Part shown: in pieces, positions 1 to 7,655 of the stretch
Layout of the letters: the number at the start of each line of letters is the position of its first letter
How positions within the stretch are numbered: the stretch's first letter is position 1
Origin: Nostoc sp. 'Peltigera membranacea cyanobiont' N6
GTDB taxonomy: Bacteria > Cyanobacteriota > Cyanobacteriia > Cyanobacteriales > Nostocaceae
Assembly: GCF_002949735.1 (NCBI RefSeq)
Contig: NZ_CP026681.1
Span: 1,860,001 to 1,924,000, forward strand
Direction: 5' to 3'
Length of the DNA: 64,000 bases
Notes under the pieces: generated by a model
What the model saw: the letters and a program-made list of their open reading frames with translations, nothing else
What the model was told of the DNA's origin: nothing
Database searches by the model: none
Position numbers and translations under genes: made by a program

Positions 1-176
1 TAGAATCAGCACTTTCCGCACCAATAGAGACGAAAGAAAAACAGTTAGCGGGTATATCCTAAAAAACTGAATTTCTCTCCTTCTCTTTCTCTGTATCGCG
101 CCAGTTGCTTTAAGTCGGGAAACCCGCCCAACACACTGGCTTCTCTGTGCCTCTGCGGTTATTTTTACCAAATCCC
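1..176. other. Left-edge intergenic sequence
   Basis: No gene is seen. Bases 141-165 carry the phrase tctctgtgcctctgcggtt, one arm of a dispersed cyanobacterial repeat whose fuller inverted form lies at 14898-14937. The upstream GTG at 147 that would extend the next gene falls inside this repeat, which argues against using it as the start. Confidence 0.5.
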
Positions 177-1574
177 ATGTTAGAAGGTTCAATCTTACAA
201 CAGCTAGAAACAGCCCATCGCCATACCACCAGGCCAATTCGATTCGGTGTTTACTATAAAAATACCCTAGTTGCCCTATGCCACGCTCTAGAAGACCATA
301 TTTTAGCCGATGACGGGACACCCCTAGTTATCACAGCCTTTCAACAGGGGAAATGGTATCTACAAGAAGCTGAACGATATGCAGACATCGCCCAGCGCAG
401 CTGCCAAATTGCCATCATGGCCGCCTCTGAATCTGGCTTTGCTGAACATCCTACCAGCCAGCTACCCAATGTAGACTTAGTAGGATTAGATTCAGGCGAT
501 CCAGTGGCGCAGGAGTGGCACTTAATTATTTTATCGCCCAATTACACAGCAATGGTAATTTGTCAAGAATTATCAGAAGCTGATTATGGTAGCTCTGGAG
601 TACCGACATCAGACTTAGAGCGTAAATTTTATGGCTTGTGGACATTTGAGCCAGAGTTAGTGCAAGACACAGCAGAAATAGCGATCGCTCACATCAAAAA
701 ATACAATCCAGAATTGGCGGAAAAACTCACAGCAGATAAACAGCAAATTGTACCGTCAATGGATAGATCCCAAAATTTAGGTGCAGTTGTCTCTCGTGTA
801 GTAGATTACCTCCAGACTGGGCAAGATAATTTATCCATCCCAACAGCGTCTCACCAACAAACCCTAGATCGCAACTTGGTTTCTAATGAAATCCAGGCAT
901 TTTTGCGAATGGCGCAACTGATGGATATGGCAGATGTCAACAATCCAATGGCAGCTGCGGAAGTAGTAGTACTTGCTGAAGCGATCGGCCAGCTTTTGGA
1001 TCTTCCTGCATGGCAGATTAAAAGATTGCGGCTAGCGGCTTTGTTACATCGCATAGATCCATTACAAAAAGCAGAAAGCGTTCTCACTGGCGGTATAGCC
1101 ACACGCTACCAAGAAGATGCCCCTAGTTCTCCCTTAACTTGTCCTTTAGTACCAGGGGCGCAAGTATTGCGAACTATGCCAAGACTACGAGCAGTTGCCC
1201 AAATTATTACTCACCAAAGCGAGTGGTGGAATGGCACAGGGGAACCAGCAGGTTTAGCTGGAGATGAAATTCCCCTAGAGTCGAGAATTTTGGCATTATT
1301 GGCAGACTTTCAGTGGCGACTCAATGAGCGAAAATCGTCAAATCAAAGCCGGGAACAGATATTTACTCAAGCTTTAGATGAGTGCAGACAGCAACAATCT
1401 ACCCGCTTTGATCCTAAACTTGTAGATACCTTAACTTTATTAGTTATGGGTTTACAACAGGGACTCGAATTACCCATCATGACACCCAAAGTCAGCGCCG
1501 GCATTTGGATACTTGATTCCCAATGGGATAGCCACAGCAAGATAAGCGAGCAGATTGGTGGTTACTTTACATGA
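177..1574 (+). CDS. DICT sensory domain protein with degenerate HD-GYP domain
   Basis: The N-terminal ~190 residues (RPIRFGVYYKNTLVALCHALE onward) resemble the DICT sensory domain found in cyanobacterial signalling proteins. Residues ~240-420 resemble an HD-GYP phosphohydrolase fold: LAALLHRID replaces the usual LLHDIG, and HQSEWWNGTGEPAGLAGDEIPL matches the HHERWDGTGYP segment. The HD pair is lost (HR) and GYP is GEP, so c-di-GMP phosphodiesterase activity is doubtful; a binding or scaffold role is an inference. The ATG at 177 is preferred to the GTG at 147, which lies in a repeat. Its stop overlaps the start of the pentapeptide-repeat gene (ATGA), so the two are probably co-translated. Both proteins may act together, but no target is visible. 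Confidence 0.72.
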   Translation: MLEGSILQQLETAHRHTTRPIRFGVYYKNTLVALCHALEDHILADDGTPLVITAFQQGKWYLQEAERYADIAQRSCQIAIMAASESGFAEHPTSQLPNVDLVGLDSGDPVAQEWHLIILSPNYTAMVICQELSEADYGSSGVPTSDLERKFYGLWTFEPELVQDTAEIAIAHIKKYNPELAEKLTADKQQIVPSMDRSQNLGAVVSRVVDYLQTGQDNLSIPTASHQQTLDRNLVSNEIQAFLRMAQLMDMADVNNPMAAAEVVVLAEAIGQLLDLPAWQIKRLRLAALLHRIDPLQKAESVLTGGIATRYQEDAPSSPLTCPLVPGAQVLRTMPRLRAVAQIITHQSEWWNGTGEPAGLAGDEIPLESRILALLADFQWRLNERKSSNQSREQIFTQALDECRQQQSTRFDPKLVDTLTLLVMGLQQGLELPIMTPKVSAGIWILDSQWDSHSKISEQIGGYFT

Positions 1575-2209
1575 ATATTGAAGCAATTAGATTAGGAAAA
1601 CTCAAACAACTTCCAGGGGCAAATTTAGAAGACGAGGAACTCTCTCGACTGGATTTAAGCCGGATTAATCTTGCTGGCGCTACCCTTGTGGGCGCTAATT
1701 TTGCTGGTTCTAAACTCGAAGGTGGACATTTGGAAGGGGCGAATTTGATGGGGGCGAACCTCCAAGCAACTGACTTGCGGGCGAATCTCATGGGAGCAAA
1801 TCTGATGCAAGCAGATTTAACCGGTGCTGATTTGCGGGGTAGCAATTTGCGTGGCGCTAACTTGATGGGAGCAAGACTCAGCGATGTTTCATTGGTGGGT
1901 GCTTTCTTGAGTGGTGCTAATTTGATGAATGTGAACTTGCAAGGCGTTGATTTGCGGGGTGCTGACTTGCGGGGTGCAAACTTGACAGGGGCAAATCTCA
2001 AAGGTGCAGATTTGAGCCGCGCTGATTTGCAAGGGACATTGTTGAGTGAAGCGAACCTTGAGGAAGCTGATTTGCGAGGGGCGAATTTGGCGGGAGCGAA
2101 TTTGACGGGAGCGAATTTACTCTGTGCAGAGTTAGAAGGTGCAAATTTGAGCGGCGTTAATTTGAATAAGGCTTGTTTGGTGGGTACTGTGGTTGAGACG
2201 AGTTTATGA
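1571..2209 (+). CDS. Pentapeptide-repeat protein
   Basis: From about residue 15 to the end the protein is built of A(D/N)LxG pentapeptides (for example ADLRGANLTGANLKG), which fold as a right-handed quadrilateral beta-helix. There is no signal peptide or membrane segment, so it is probably cytoplasmic. Around residues 73-80 (ATDLRANLMG) one residue of the repeat is missing, a one-codon slip that breaks the register once. Some members of this very broad family mimic DNA and inhibit gyrase, but many cyanobacterial ones have no known role, and nothing here favours gyrase binding. It overlaps the DICT/HD gene by four bases, which is the best clue to its partner. The long reverse-strand reading of this region is a shadow of the repeats. 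Confidence 0.85.
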   Translation: MNIEAIRLGKLKQLPGANLEDEELSRLDLSRINLAGATLVGANFAGSKLEGGHLEGANLMGANLQATDLRANLMGANLMQADLTGADLRGSNLRGANLMGARLSDVSLVGAFLSGANLMNVNLQGVDLRGADLRGANLTGANLKGADLSRADLQGTLLSEANLEEADLRGANLAGANLTGANLLCAELEGANLSGVNLNKACLVGTVVETSL

Positions 2210-2271
2210 GGATCGCAAAAAGGTGTAGTTTTTTCTCCTTCATGGAACAAAGCTATAAAATATTTTAAGAT

Positions 2272-2634
2272 TCAGGTACAGTTACCACGCGACCGATAAT
2301 ACCTTAACCCAGAGACTCCACCCCAAATTGCACCCAGAATTGTTCCAGTTTGAACACAAAAGAGCCAAACAAAAATTAAATATCCTGCCATCACTCCCTG
2401 ACTTAGACCACTTAGATTGGGATTTGAGAAACTTGGATCTGTTCTTATCGTCCATTTATACCACAACCATCCGATTAAAAAACCAGCACCAGAACCAAGT
2501 ACACTAACAGTAAATGACCACAAGAATGTTAATAATCCGTATTTAATAGACCTCAAACGCACTGTAGCAACGGCTATAAATACTGCTCCTATCAGTGCTG
2601 CAATTATTACTGTTGAAAGAATTAGTCTCACCAT
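2272..2634 (-). CDS. Small hypothetical membrane protein
   Basis: A 120-residue protein with about three hydrophobic segments (roughly residues 3-24, 33-57 and 82-107), separated by a polar loop with RTDPSFSNPNLSG. It has a Gly-rich GAIWGGVSG near the C terminus. I do not recognise a family. The ATG is preceded by GAGGAGAA on the minus strand, a good ribosome binding site. It faces the pentapeptide gene tail to tail with about 60 bases between, and appears monocistronic. The hydrophobic pattern makes it more believable than the overlapping plus-strand frame. Confidence 0.6.
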   Translation of the reverse strand: MVRLILSTVIIAALIGAVFIAVATVRLRSIKYGLLTFLWSFTVSVLGSGAGFLIGWLWYKWTIRTDPSFSNPNLSGLSQGVMAGYLIFVWLFCVQTGTILGAIWGGVSGLRYYRSRGNCT

Positions 2635-2716
2635 TGAGTTCTCCTCAATTACTCTTAAAGTGATAATTACTTAAGGTTTTACTATTAGTGTTTGCAGTTT
2701 AAGCAGGTGAAAATTT

Positions 2717-2950
2717 GTGAGTCTACAAGAAGTTATCAAACTAGCAAAGCAGCTTTCAACTGTGGACAAAGTACGTTTAATCCAGCAAATTGCTCCTGAT
2801 ATAGAACGCGAGTTAACAGATAAACTCTCTACCCTTCCCCGCGAATCCTTGTGGGGACTATGTGCTGATTTAGGAAATGCATCTTCCGCAGATGAAATCG
2901 ATATAGCCCGTAGTGAAGAATGGGCTAGCTTTCCACGGGAGGATATTTGA
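2717..2950 (+). CDS. Antitoxin-like small protein, toxin partner missing
   Basis: A 77-residue acidic protein starting at GTG. Its N-terminal part (LQEVIKLAKQLSTVDKVRLIQQIAP) and C-terminal tail (EEWASFPREDI) resemble cyanobacterial antitoxins encoded just upstream of PIN-domain toxins. Its stop overlaps an ATG (ATGA at 2950) that opens a short frame beginning MLRAVA, the way such PIN toxins often begin as I recall them, but that frame diverges at once and stops after 24 codons. The gene therefore looks like an orphan antitoxin. The family call is from memory of similar proteins, not a search. Confidence 0.6.
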   Translation: MSLQEVIKLAKQLSTVDKVRLIQQIAPDIERELTDKLSTLPRESLWGLCADLGNASSADEIDIARSEEWASFPREDI

Positions 2951-3024
2951 TGCTGCGTGCCGTAGCCACTTTTTCATCACCAAACCCGCTATCTATTCAT
3001 TCCATATATTCTTTCATATCTTGA
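2950..3024 (+). pseudogene. Possible remnant of a PIN-domain toxin start
   Basis: The ATG at 2950 overlaps the antitoxin stop and encodes MLRAVATFSSPNPLS, ending at a TGA about 25 codons in. Only the first six residues look like the N terminus of a cyanobacterial VapC-type PIN toxin; the expected DTH motif does not follow. The frame runs into the 3' end of the opposing DUF2281 gene. I read this as a toxin gene deleted after its first few codons; the match is short and could be chance. Confidence 0.3.
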
Positions 3025-3224
3025 AGCGGCTCATCAAAGTCATTAGGCAATGGCAGAACAAACATTCCTTTCATCGTTCCAGCAACGCGACGCTTGTTTG
3101 TCTGCTTTTCTTCGGTAGAGTTTTTAGCGTGCTTCTCTATTAAAAACTCAATGTAATGAAGCACTTCTGTCTGAAGAGACTCAGGGAGTTCTTCTAATTT
3201 TTCTAAAATGACTGGCTGTATCAT
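2997..3224 (-). CDS. DUF2281 family antitoxin-like protein
   Basis: A 75-residue protein of the DUF2281 type: N-terminal LEKLEELPESLQTEVLHYIEFLIEK and C-terminal GTMKGMFVLPLPNDFDEPLQDMKEYM both fit the family, whose members commonly sit upstream of a VapC-like PIN toxin. A good ribosome binding site (AAGGAG) precedes the ATG on the minus strand. No toxin follows: downstream on the minus strand lies the 3' end of the opposing antitoxin gene. With that gene it forms a tail-to-tail pair of orphan antitoxins 47 bases apart. Confidence 0.72.
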   Translation of the reverse strand: MIQPVILEKLEELPESLQTEVLHYIEFLIEKHAKNSTEEKQTNKRRVAGTMKGMFVLPLPNDFDEPLQDMKEYME

Positions 3225-3372
3225 TGTTTTTTCTCCTTGGCAATTTTTATGAAAAACATCACAGCTATATTTGTTTAAATGTCAAATACATTTTTATACG
3301 GTTCGGATAAGCACTTGAACTCAGTATCAAAGGCTTTTAGCAGTCCGTTGCACTAAAATTGTGTTGTGATAG

Positions 3373-4305
3373 CTAACTTCCACAACTCTCTAGAACAACT
3401 TGACAGTTTTCAGGATCTATTTTGATGATCTTTGCCTTTAAATGGTCATTAATTTTGAATAATTGGTTTGGATGGTCAACAGATGGATGGAACATTTTTG
3501 AGGTCGGCAACAAAGCATATAAATCTCCAATATCAACGAACACACCATAGTTTTTGATACCCCGTATAATGCCGCTAACAACCTGACCAACCTGCAACTG
3601 CCTGAGTCTGATTGAAACAGAGCGATGTAGCAGTACTATATGATTACAGTCCTCTCGCACTTTTATAATATTGAGTGGAAGTTTCTCCCCTACTACCAAT
3701 TCCTCCCTATGCTTATCAACATAAGTAAGAATTACCCCACGCAAACCCTCGATTTTAACTAATGCACCCCTCGGAGTTTTTTTAAGGATTTTTCCATATA
3801 CTATTACGTCCTCAGCCTGTAATTGCCCTACCCGTTCCCATGCTATTCGCATCTCTAGTTTGCGAATTGAAAAAGAAACCGTTGGAGGATGCTCTTGAGA
3901 ACACAAGAACCACTGAATAGTTGCTGATACTCCGTTTCCATGAACATCACGAATTTTAGTCTGTACGATTAGGTCTTCTCTATTTACGGGATGACCACAT
4001 TTTTCAGAAGCCAGATACAATGCAGTCTCATACAAGCGATCGCTATCTTTCAGTGTCTCAGGTGAACAATGCGAAAAGAAAATACCGTGTTCGCCATCGT
4101 AATTTCCCACAACCAGAAATTCTCGGATTTGATTCAGTTGTACGGCTTCTTCTGGGGACTGAATCTCGGTGAGTGATAGCTCTAATAGTGGAACATAAGC
4201 TAGTTGATCGGTATAAAAATCAACTAGAACACCTGTAGGCTCCAGCTTAATGATTTTTCCAGTGATGAGATCGCCGATTTGAAAGCTATCTAAATTAAAG
4301 CTCAT
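3373..4305 (-). CDS. Divergent S1-domain RNA-binding protein (ribosomal S1 paralogue)
   Basis: A 310-residue protein with three S1 repeats at about 8-75, 160-225 and 230-305 (last one: GQVVSGIIRGIKNYGVFVDIGDLYALLP). The overall plan, and phrases such as AWERVGQLQAED and GALVKIEGLRGVI, match cyanobacterial ribosomal protein S1. It differs from a standard S1 in an extra segment of about 60 residues between repeats 1 and 2 (with DLIVQTKIRDVHGNGVSATIQ) and in many non-conservative changes, so it is probably a paralogue rather than the main S1. RNA binding is a family inference; whether it joins the 30S subunit is unknown. It appears monocistronic. Confidence 0.78.
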   Translation of the reverse strand: MSFNLDSFQIGDLITGKIIKLEPTGVLVDFYTDQLAYVPLLELSLTEIQSPEEAVQLNQIREFLVVGNYDGEHGIFFSHCSPETLKDSDRLYETALYLASEKCGHPVNREDLIVQTKIRDVHGNGVSATIQWFLCSQEHPPTVSFSIRKLEMRIAWERVGQLQAEDVIVYGKILKKTPRGALVKIEGLRGVILTYVDKHREELVVGEKLPLNIIKVREDCNHIVLLHRSVSIRLRQLQVGQVVSGIIRGIKNYGVFVDIGDLYALLPTSKMFHPSVDHPNQLFKINDHLKAKIIKIDPENCQVVLESCGS

Positions 4306-4342
4306 AGCATAGTGGGCTTAAAATAATTCATTATCTTGATTT

Positions 4343-5176
4343 TCATATATGACGCGATCGCTCAGTTCGCCCTCGTATCCCCAAAGCTAGTACACTCATT
4401 AACAACACCCCCATCACTCCTTGTAGGGGATTATTATTCACACCAGTTACCCAATCAGGAACTTGGCCAGAATATTTCACTAATTTACCCACATTAATAA
4501 TGTAGTAACCCCAAACTAAACCACCATGCAAACCAATTGGAAAACCCAAGCGTCCCCTCCGCCAACGCTTTCCCCATACTTGCGTTAACCCCAGCAGTAC
4601 TAAAGCTGGAAATTGCGGCAGTGTATGAATAATTGCCTCCAAGGGTTTAATAAAGTGCAATGTAGCAAACGCAGTTGCATCTGTCCACAGTGCCACATGC
4701 AGACTGTAATCTCGTTGTAATTCATCTAGCAACCAGCCTCTAAATAACAACTCCTCAGCAAATGCAACACCCAAGCTAACAAGTAAACCCTCTAAAATTA
4801 CTTTTAGCAAAAAAACTTTCGGTTGTTGCCACACCAACCAACCCAACAAACTTTCTACCCCAAAAAGTATCAGAATATTAATTATCCCTATAGCCAAGCC
4901 ACGCAGCAAATCCACACCGTTTTGCCGCGTGAACTCTAAGCCATAATTTTGCAGAATTTGCGGCTTTTGGTAGACATATTTACCCCATAGTCTCAAAAGA
5001 AAAATAAATATTGCATATAACAATACCAATGTCAATATACTTTCTAAATTTGAATCATGCACTAGTAAGTATATTGGTGTAGCCAATGGCAACCATAGCA
5101 GCGCTAAATTCAAAATAAAAGCACCCAGCCTAATAGGGGCAGGGCGTTCAGCTAAAAGGACAAAGTTTTTTTTCAT
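4343..5176 (-). CDS. CPBP family intramembrane metalloprotease
   Basis: An integral membrane protein with about six to seven hydrophobic segments and the hallmark motifs of the CPBP/CAAX protease (Abi) family: VAFAEELLFRGWL (the EExxxR motif, near residue 160) and a later FATLHF carrying the conserved His. Family members are glutamate-dependent intramembrane proteases, including Rce1-like enzymes; some bacterial ones act in bacteriocin immunity. The substrate here is unknown. The ATG at 5176 is preferred over the GTG at 5197, which adds seven residues. It lies downstream of clpS on the same strand, across a heptamer repeat. Confidence 0.82.
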   Translation of the reverse strand: MKKNFVLLAERPAPIRLGAFILNLALLWLPLATPIYLLVHDSNLESILTLVLLYAIFIFLLRLWGKYVYQKPQILQNYGLEFTRQNGVDLLRGLAIGIINILILFGVESLLGWLVWQQPKVFLLKVILEGLLVSLGVAFAEELLFRGWLLDELQRDYSLHVALWTDATAFATLHFIKPLEAIIHTLPQFPALVLLGLTQVWGKRWRRGRLGFPIGLHGGLVWGYYIINVGKLVKYSGQVPDWVTGVNNNPLQGVMGVLLMSVLALGIRGRTERSRHI

Positions 5177-5218
5177 CGCAAATAAGCCATCAATCACCAG
5201 TCAATACTCTAAATTTCG

Positions 5219-5250
5219 ACAAATGACCAATGACAAATGACCAATGACTA
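5219..5250. repeat. Heptanucleotide tandem repeat
   Basis: Alternating aatgacc/aatgaca 7-mers fill the gap between the CPBP gene and clpS and run into the clpS stop codon. This is the short tandemly repeated repetitive (STRR) type common in filamentous cyanobacteria. Confidence 0.8.
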
Positions 5251-5529
5251 TTCATCAGGTTCAATCGTGCTACTTAAACCGTGACTTATCAAGGTTTCGC
5301 AATAAAACTCAGCGTGTTCCAGGGCGCAAGCAATGACTAAAGCTAGCCCGTTAGTATGGGCTTCCATCATGATGCTAATAGCCTGGGGTTGGGTAAGGCT
5401 AGGTACACTGGCTATTAACGACTGTACGACGTGCTCCATCGAGTTGTAGTCGTCGTTATGGAGCAAAACGCGATACCGAGGCGCTAGCTTACGGGTTGTG
5501 GAAGGCTTTTGAATAGTTTCAACTGACAC
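5248..5529 (-). CDS. clpS: ATP-dependent Clp protease adaptor ClpS
   Basis: A 93-residue protein of normal length with the ClpS core: YRVLLHNDDYNSMEHVV near residue 20, then MMEAHTNGLALV and the C-terminal CALEHAEFYCETLISHGL. ClpS binds the N domain of the Clp ATPase (ClpC in cyanobacteria) and delivers N-degron substrates; the HNDDYN segment and MMEAH form the N-degron pocket. The start is GTG at 5529. The C-terminal STIEPDE is typical. Cyanobacteria often carry two ClpS paralogues; this one fits the usual ClpS1 form, but the distinction was not tested. Confidence 0.93.
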   Translation of the reverse strand: MSVETIQKPSTTRKLAPRYRVLLHNDDYNSMEHVVQSLIASVPSLTQPQAISIMMEAHTNGLALVIACALEHAEFYCETLISHGLSSTIEPDE

Positions 5530-5810
5530 GGCTCTTTGCTCTTTTCTTGTTTATTCACTACTACAAAGTGTCTGTGTAGCGATCGCTTAACAGTTATTTA
5601 CCTATTCTATAGTATTTCTGTTCAGATACTATGCTAGAAAAACTGCTTTACTTAGTTTGAATAGCTACTTGTGAGGCAGATGTCTGAGACATCGTTACCG
5701 TGAGAGTGCTACCCTAATCTTACATAAGCTTCCTTAAACGTAGCGCATTTTCATTTTTAAGATTAAGGAAGTTGCAAAATAATCCTTGCCCCTGCCCAAA
5801 CTCCATAATC

Positions 5811-6155
5811 ATGGACATTAGCCTAGATTTTCTTCAACCAGGACAAATTGTGTCTTTAGAGCATGGGGACAAAAATCTGTATGCAGAAGTCATTCAATTT
5901 GTAGTTTCCCGCCAGTTGTGCTGGGTACGTCCTTTATTAATGGTTACTTTGATTCCAGAATCACCCCTAATTACCGATTTGCGAGATGCGTCTGACTTGC
6001 TTTGGCCTGCCAATTTATTTCGACCAGCATTAGACACAGAAGTAATCACCTTCTTGAGCCAAGTTTTAGCAAAAGAACCAAAAACCGAACCTGATTCATC
6101 CGCCAAGCAGCAATTCAATCAATTTATTCACCAAATATGGCAAGCATCTCAATAG
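5811..6155 (+). CDS. Conserved hypothetical cyanobacterial protein
   Basis: A 114-residue soluble protein from ATG 5811 (MDISLDFLQPGQIVSLEHG). A TTG at 5772 would add a Cys/Pro-rich stretch and is less likely. The N-terminal half looks like a small beta-barrel (GQIVSLEHGDKNLYAEVIQFV, then CWVRPLLMV), followed by a helical tail (QQFNQFIHQIWQASQ). It resembles short proteins seen in other cyanobacteria, but I know of no function. No operon partner is visible: clpS lies divergently about 280 bases away. Confidence 0.68.
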   Translation: MDISLDFLQPGQIVSLEHGDKNLYAEVIQFVVSRQLCWVRPLLMVTLIPESPLITDLRDASDLLWPANLFRPALDTEVITFLSQVLAKEPKTEPDSSAKQQFNQFIHQIWQASQ

Positions 6156-6292
6156 ACATAGGGCAAAGGATATGTTATCTGGAGCGCCAACAGCCATATC
6201 TATCGTATCAACTCCCTTCGCAACGAGTTCACTCTGCTTGTGGACAATTTTAGCAAACAGATAGGGAGGACTTTTTCTAGGCGTTTAGCGAA

Positions 6293-6496
6293 CTATATGG
6301 CTTTAAGACCCCAACCAAAACACGTAGCGCCAGTTTCTAGTAGGGGTTTAAATCCGCGTTTGAAAATGTCTTTAATTTTGAATTTTGAATTTTGAATTAT
6401 TATTATCCCACCTGCCTTTACTAAAACTTGTTTTACTAATTCGGAATTTTGATTACTTTTGTATTCATCAAATTCACTTGACATACCTCTATGCAT
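6293..6496 (-). CDS. Doubtful small ORF overlapping a dispersed repeat
   Basis: A 67-codon frame 6 bases downstream of the next gene on the minus strand. The N-terminal half (MSSEFDEYKSNQNSELVKQ) could be a real protein start. The second half (IIQNSKFKIKD, then RGFKPLLETGATCFGWG) is translated from a ttttgaa heptamer array and from a dispersed intergenic repeat at about 6308-6355. It is either a short gene whose 3' end was replaced by repeat DNA, or not a gene. Confidence 0.25.
   Translation of the reverse strand: MHRGMSSEFDEYKSNQNSELVKQVLVKAGGIIIIQNSKFKIKDIFKRGFKPLLETGATCFGWGLKAI
6308..6400. repeat. Dispersed repeat plus ttttgaa heptamers
   Basis: Bases 6308-6355 (ccccaaccaaaacacgtagc and following) resemble a GC-richer repeat I recognise from Nostoc intergenic regions. 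Bases 6372-6400 hold about three and a half copies of the heptamer ttttgaa. Both lie inside the doubtful ORF at 6293-6496. Confidence 0.55.
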
Positions 6497-6502
6497 AAGC
6501 AG

Positions 6503-6706
6503 TTAGGAATATCCAAAGCTAGGAACCAACTTAATTCTACCAGCATCCATCTCCGACATTAATAATTCCAGAGCCTCATAGTCAACATCAGAAATGTAAC
6601 CCAGTTCTGTCAGTTCTGAGTTGATTTCATTTTCGATCTCAGGAGTTAGTTTTTTAATGTCAAGAGCTTTTTCTACCAATTTACGAATAGCGTACTTAGT
6701 TCTCAT
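6503..6706 (-). CDS. Small conserved hypothetical protein
   Basis: A 67-residue, acidic, helical protein (MRTKYAIRKLVEKALDIKKL, then GYISDVDYEALELLMSEMDAGRIKLV). The ATG at 6706 is preferred over a TTG five codons upstream. Similar short proteins occur in many cyanobacteria, often in several copies, with no known role. It has no DNA-binding or membrane motif that I can see. The doubtful frame at 6293 follows six bases downstream, so the pair could be a disrupted two-gene unit. Confidence 0.6.
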   Translation of the reverse strand: MRTKYAIRKLVEKALDIKKLTPEIENEINSELTELGYISDVDYEALELLMSEMDAGRIKLVPSFGYS

Positions 6707-6721
6707 AAGTAATACATCCAA

Positions 6722-7178
6722 CTGTAATACGATACTAGATTATCCCAGATATCTCTAAGTATAAAGAGCGATCCAAATACTAAGTTTCTTGTGACATATA
6801 TCACATTCAATTAGTTAAATAGATAATTCGCTATGACCCTGGCGTATGCCATCAGCAACGCTCAAGTGGCAGATTTAACTTACTGTTAAGACTTGGCTAA
6901 ATTAGCTTGAGTTATAGACTAAGCAAGTTTTATCAGCATAGTTACTGAAGATGTGTTTGCTCTATGGCTGTCTATGTTGATTGTTTTTGAACTGAGATAA
7001 AAAAAAAGTATATATGAACACATTTTAACCTGGAATTATAACAATCTTTAAACAGAGATACTAAAGAAATAAAGATTCAGCAAAGAGAGCTAAGACGTAT
7101 GGTCGATGCAACAGAATAGAGTTTATGTTCAAATAATCCTTAGCTTGACGCTTCAATAATTCTCAATAGGATGTAACT
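6722..7178. other. Intergenic region upstream of the STAS gene
   Basis: About 460 AT-rich bases with no coding frame or RNA gene I can identify. It presumably holds the promoter of the STAS gene and, at its left end, that of the small hypothetical gene on the minus strand. No strong hairpin or operator was recognised. Confidence 0.4.
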
Positions 7179-7508
7179 ATGCAAGCAGTGCTTAACTATC
7201 CCAAGATTGCAGTCATTCGCCCCCAAGGGTGTTTGAATGCTACAAACGCCTTGGAATTTGAACGAAATATGACTACAGCGTTAGCACAAAATGGTATTTC
7301 CATCTTGGTAGTAGACCTCGCAGCAGTAGAATCGTTAGACAGCGCAGGGTTGATGGCATTGTTATCTATACACAAGCTAGCTCTTAGTTTAGGAAGGGGT
7401 TTCCGACTTTGCGCTGTTGCTCCGTCAATTAGAATTATTTTTGAACTAACGCAACTCGATAGAGTGTTTGAAATATTGGATGGTGAAGTTGAGTTGGCTA
7501 CAACATAA
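7179..7508 (+). CDS. STAS domain protein (anti-sigma factor antagonist type)
   Basis: A 109-residue single-domain protein matching the SpoIIAA-like STAS fold: VIRPQGCLNATNALEFERNM at the N terminus and VVDLAAVESLDSAGLMALLS around residues 45-65, with the Asp-Ser of the usual phosphorylation site. Family members are phosphorylated by a HPK-type kinase and bind anti-sigma factors or phosphatases in partner switching. No kinase, phosphatase or sigma factor is next to it. The C-terminal IIFELTQLDRVFEI is typical. The next gene starts about 150 bases downstream. Confidence 0.87.
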   Translation: MQAVLNYPKIAVIRPQGCLNATNALEFERNMTTALAQNGISILVVDLAAVESLDSAGLMALLSIHKLALSLGRGFRLCAVAPSIRIIFELTQLDRVFEILDGEVELATT

Positions 7509-7655
7509 ACTTTATGTGAAAGCACAAAGGTCAGTTAAAAAGTGGACTTTATGTAAAGGAGTTATAAGTTACAACAATAAATTATGTTATGAGACCTAAT
7601 TAAATGCTAAGGTTTGGATTGGTAGCTGTAATTAAGGTAGCTAGAAGATAGCACA

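Noticed and set aside
1567..2250. 227-codon minus-strand frame over the pentapeptide gene
   Set aside because: It is a shadow: its K(F/S)AP repeats simply mirror the plus-strand repeat codons.
2913..3143. 76-codon plus-strand frame between the antitoxin genes
   Set aside because: It overlaps both antitoxin genes, has a composition unlike a protein, and has no ribosome binding site.
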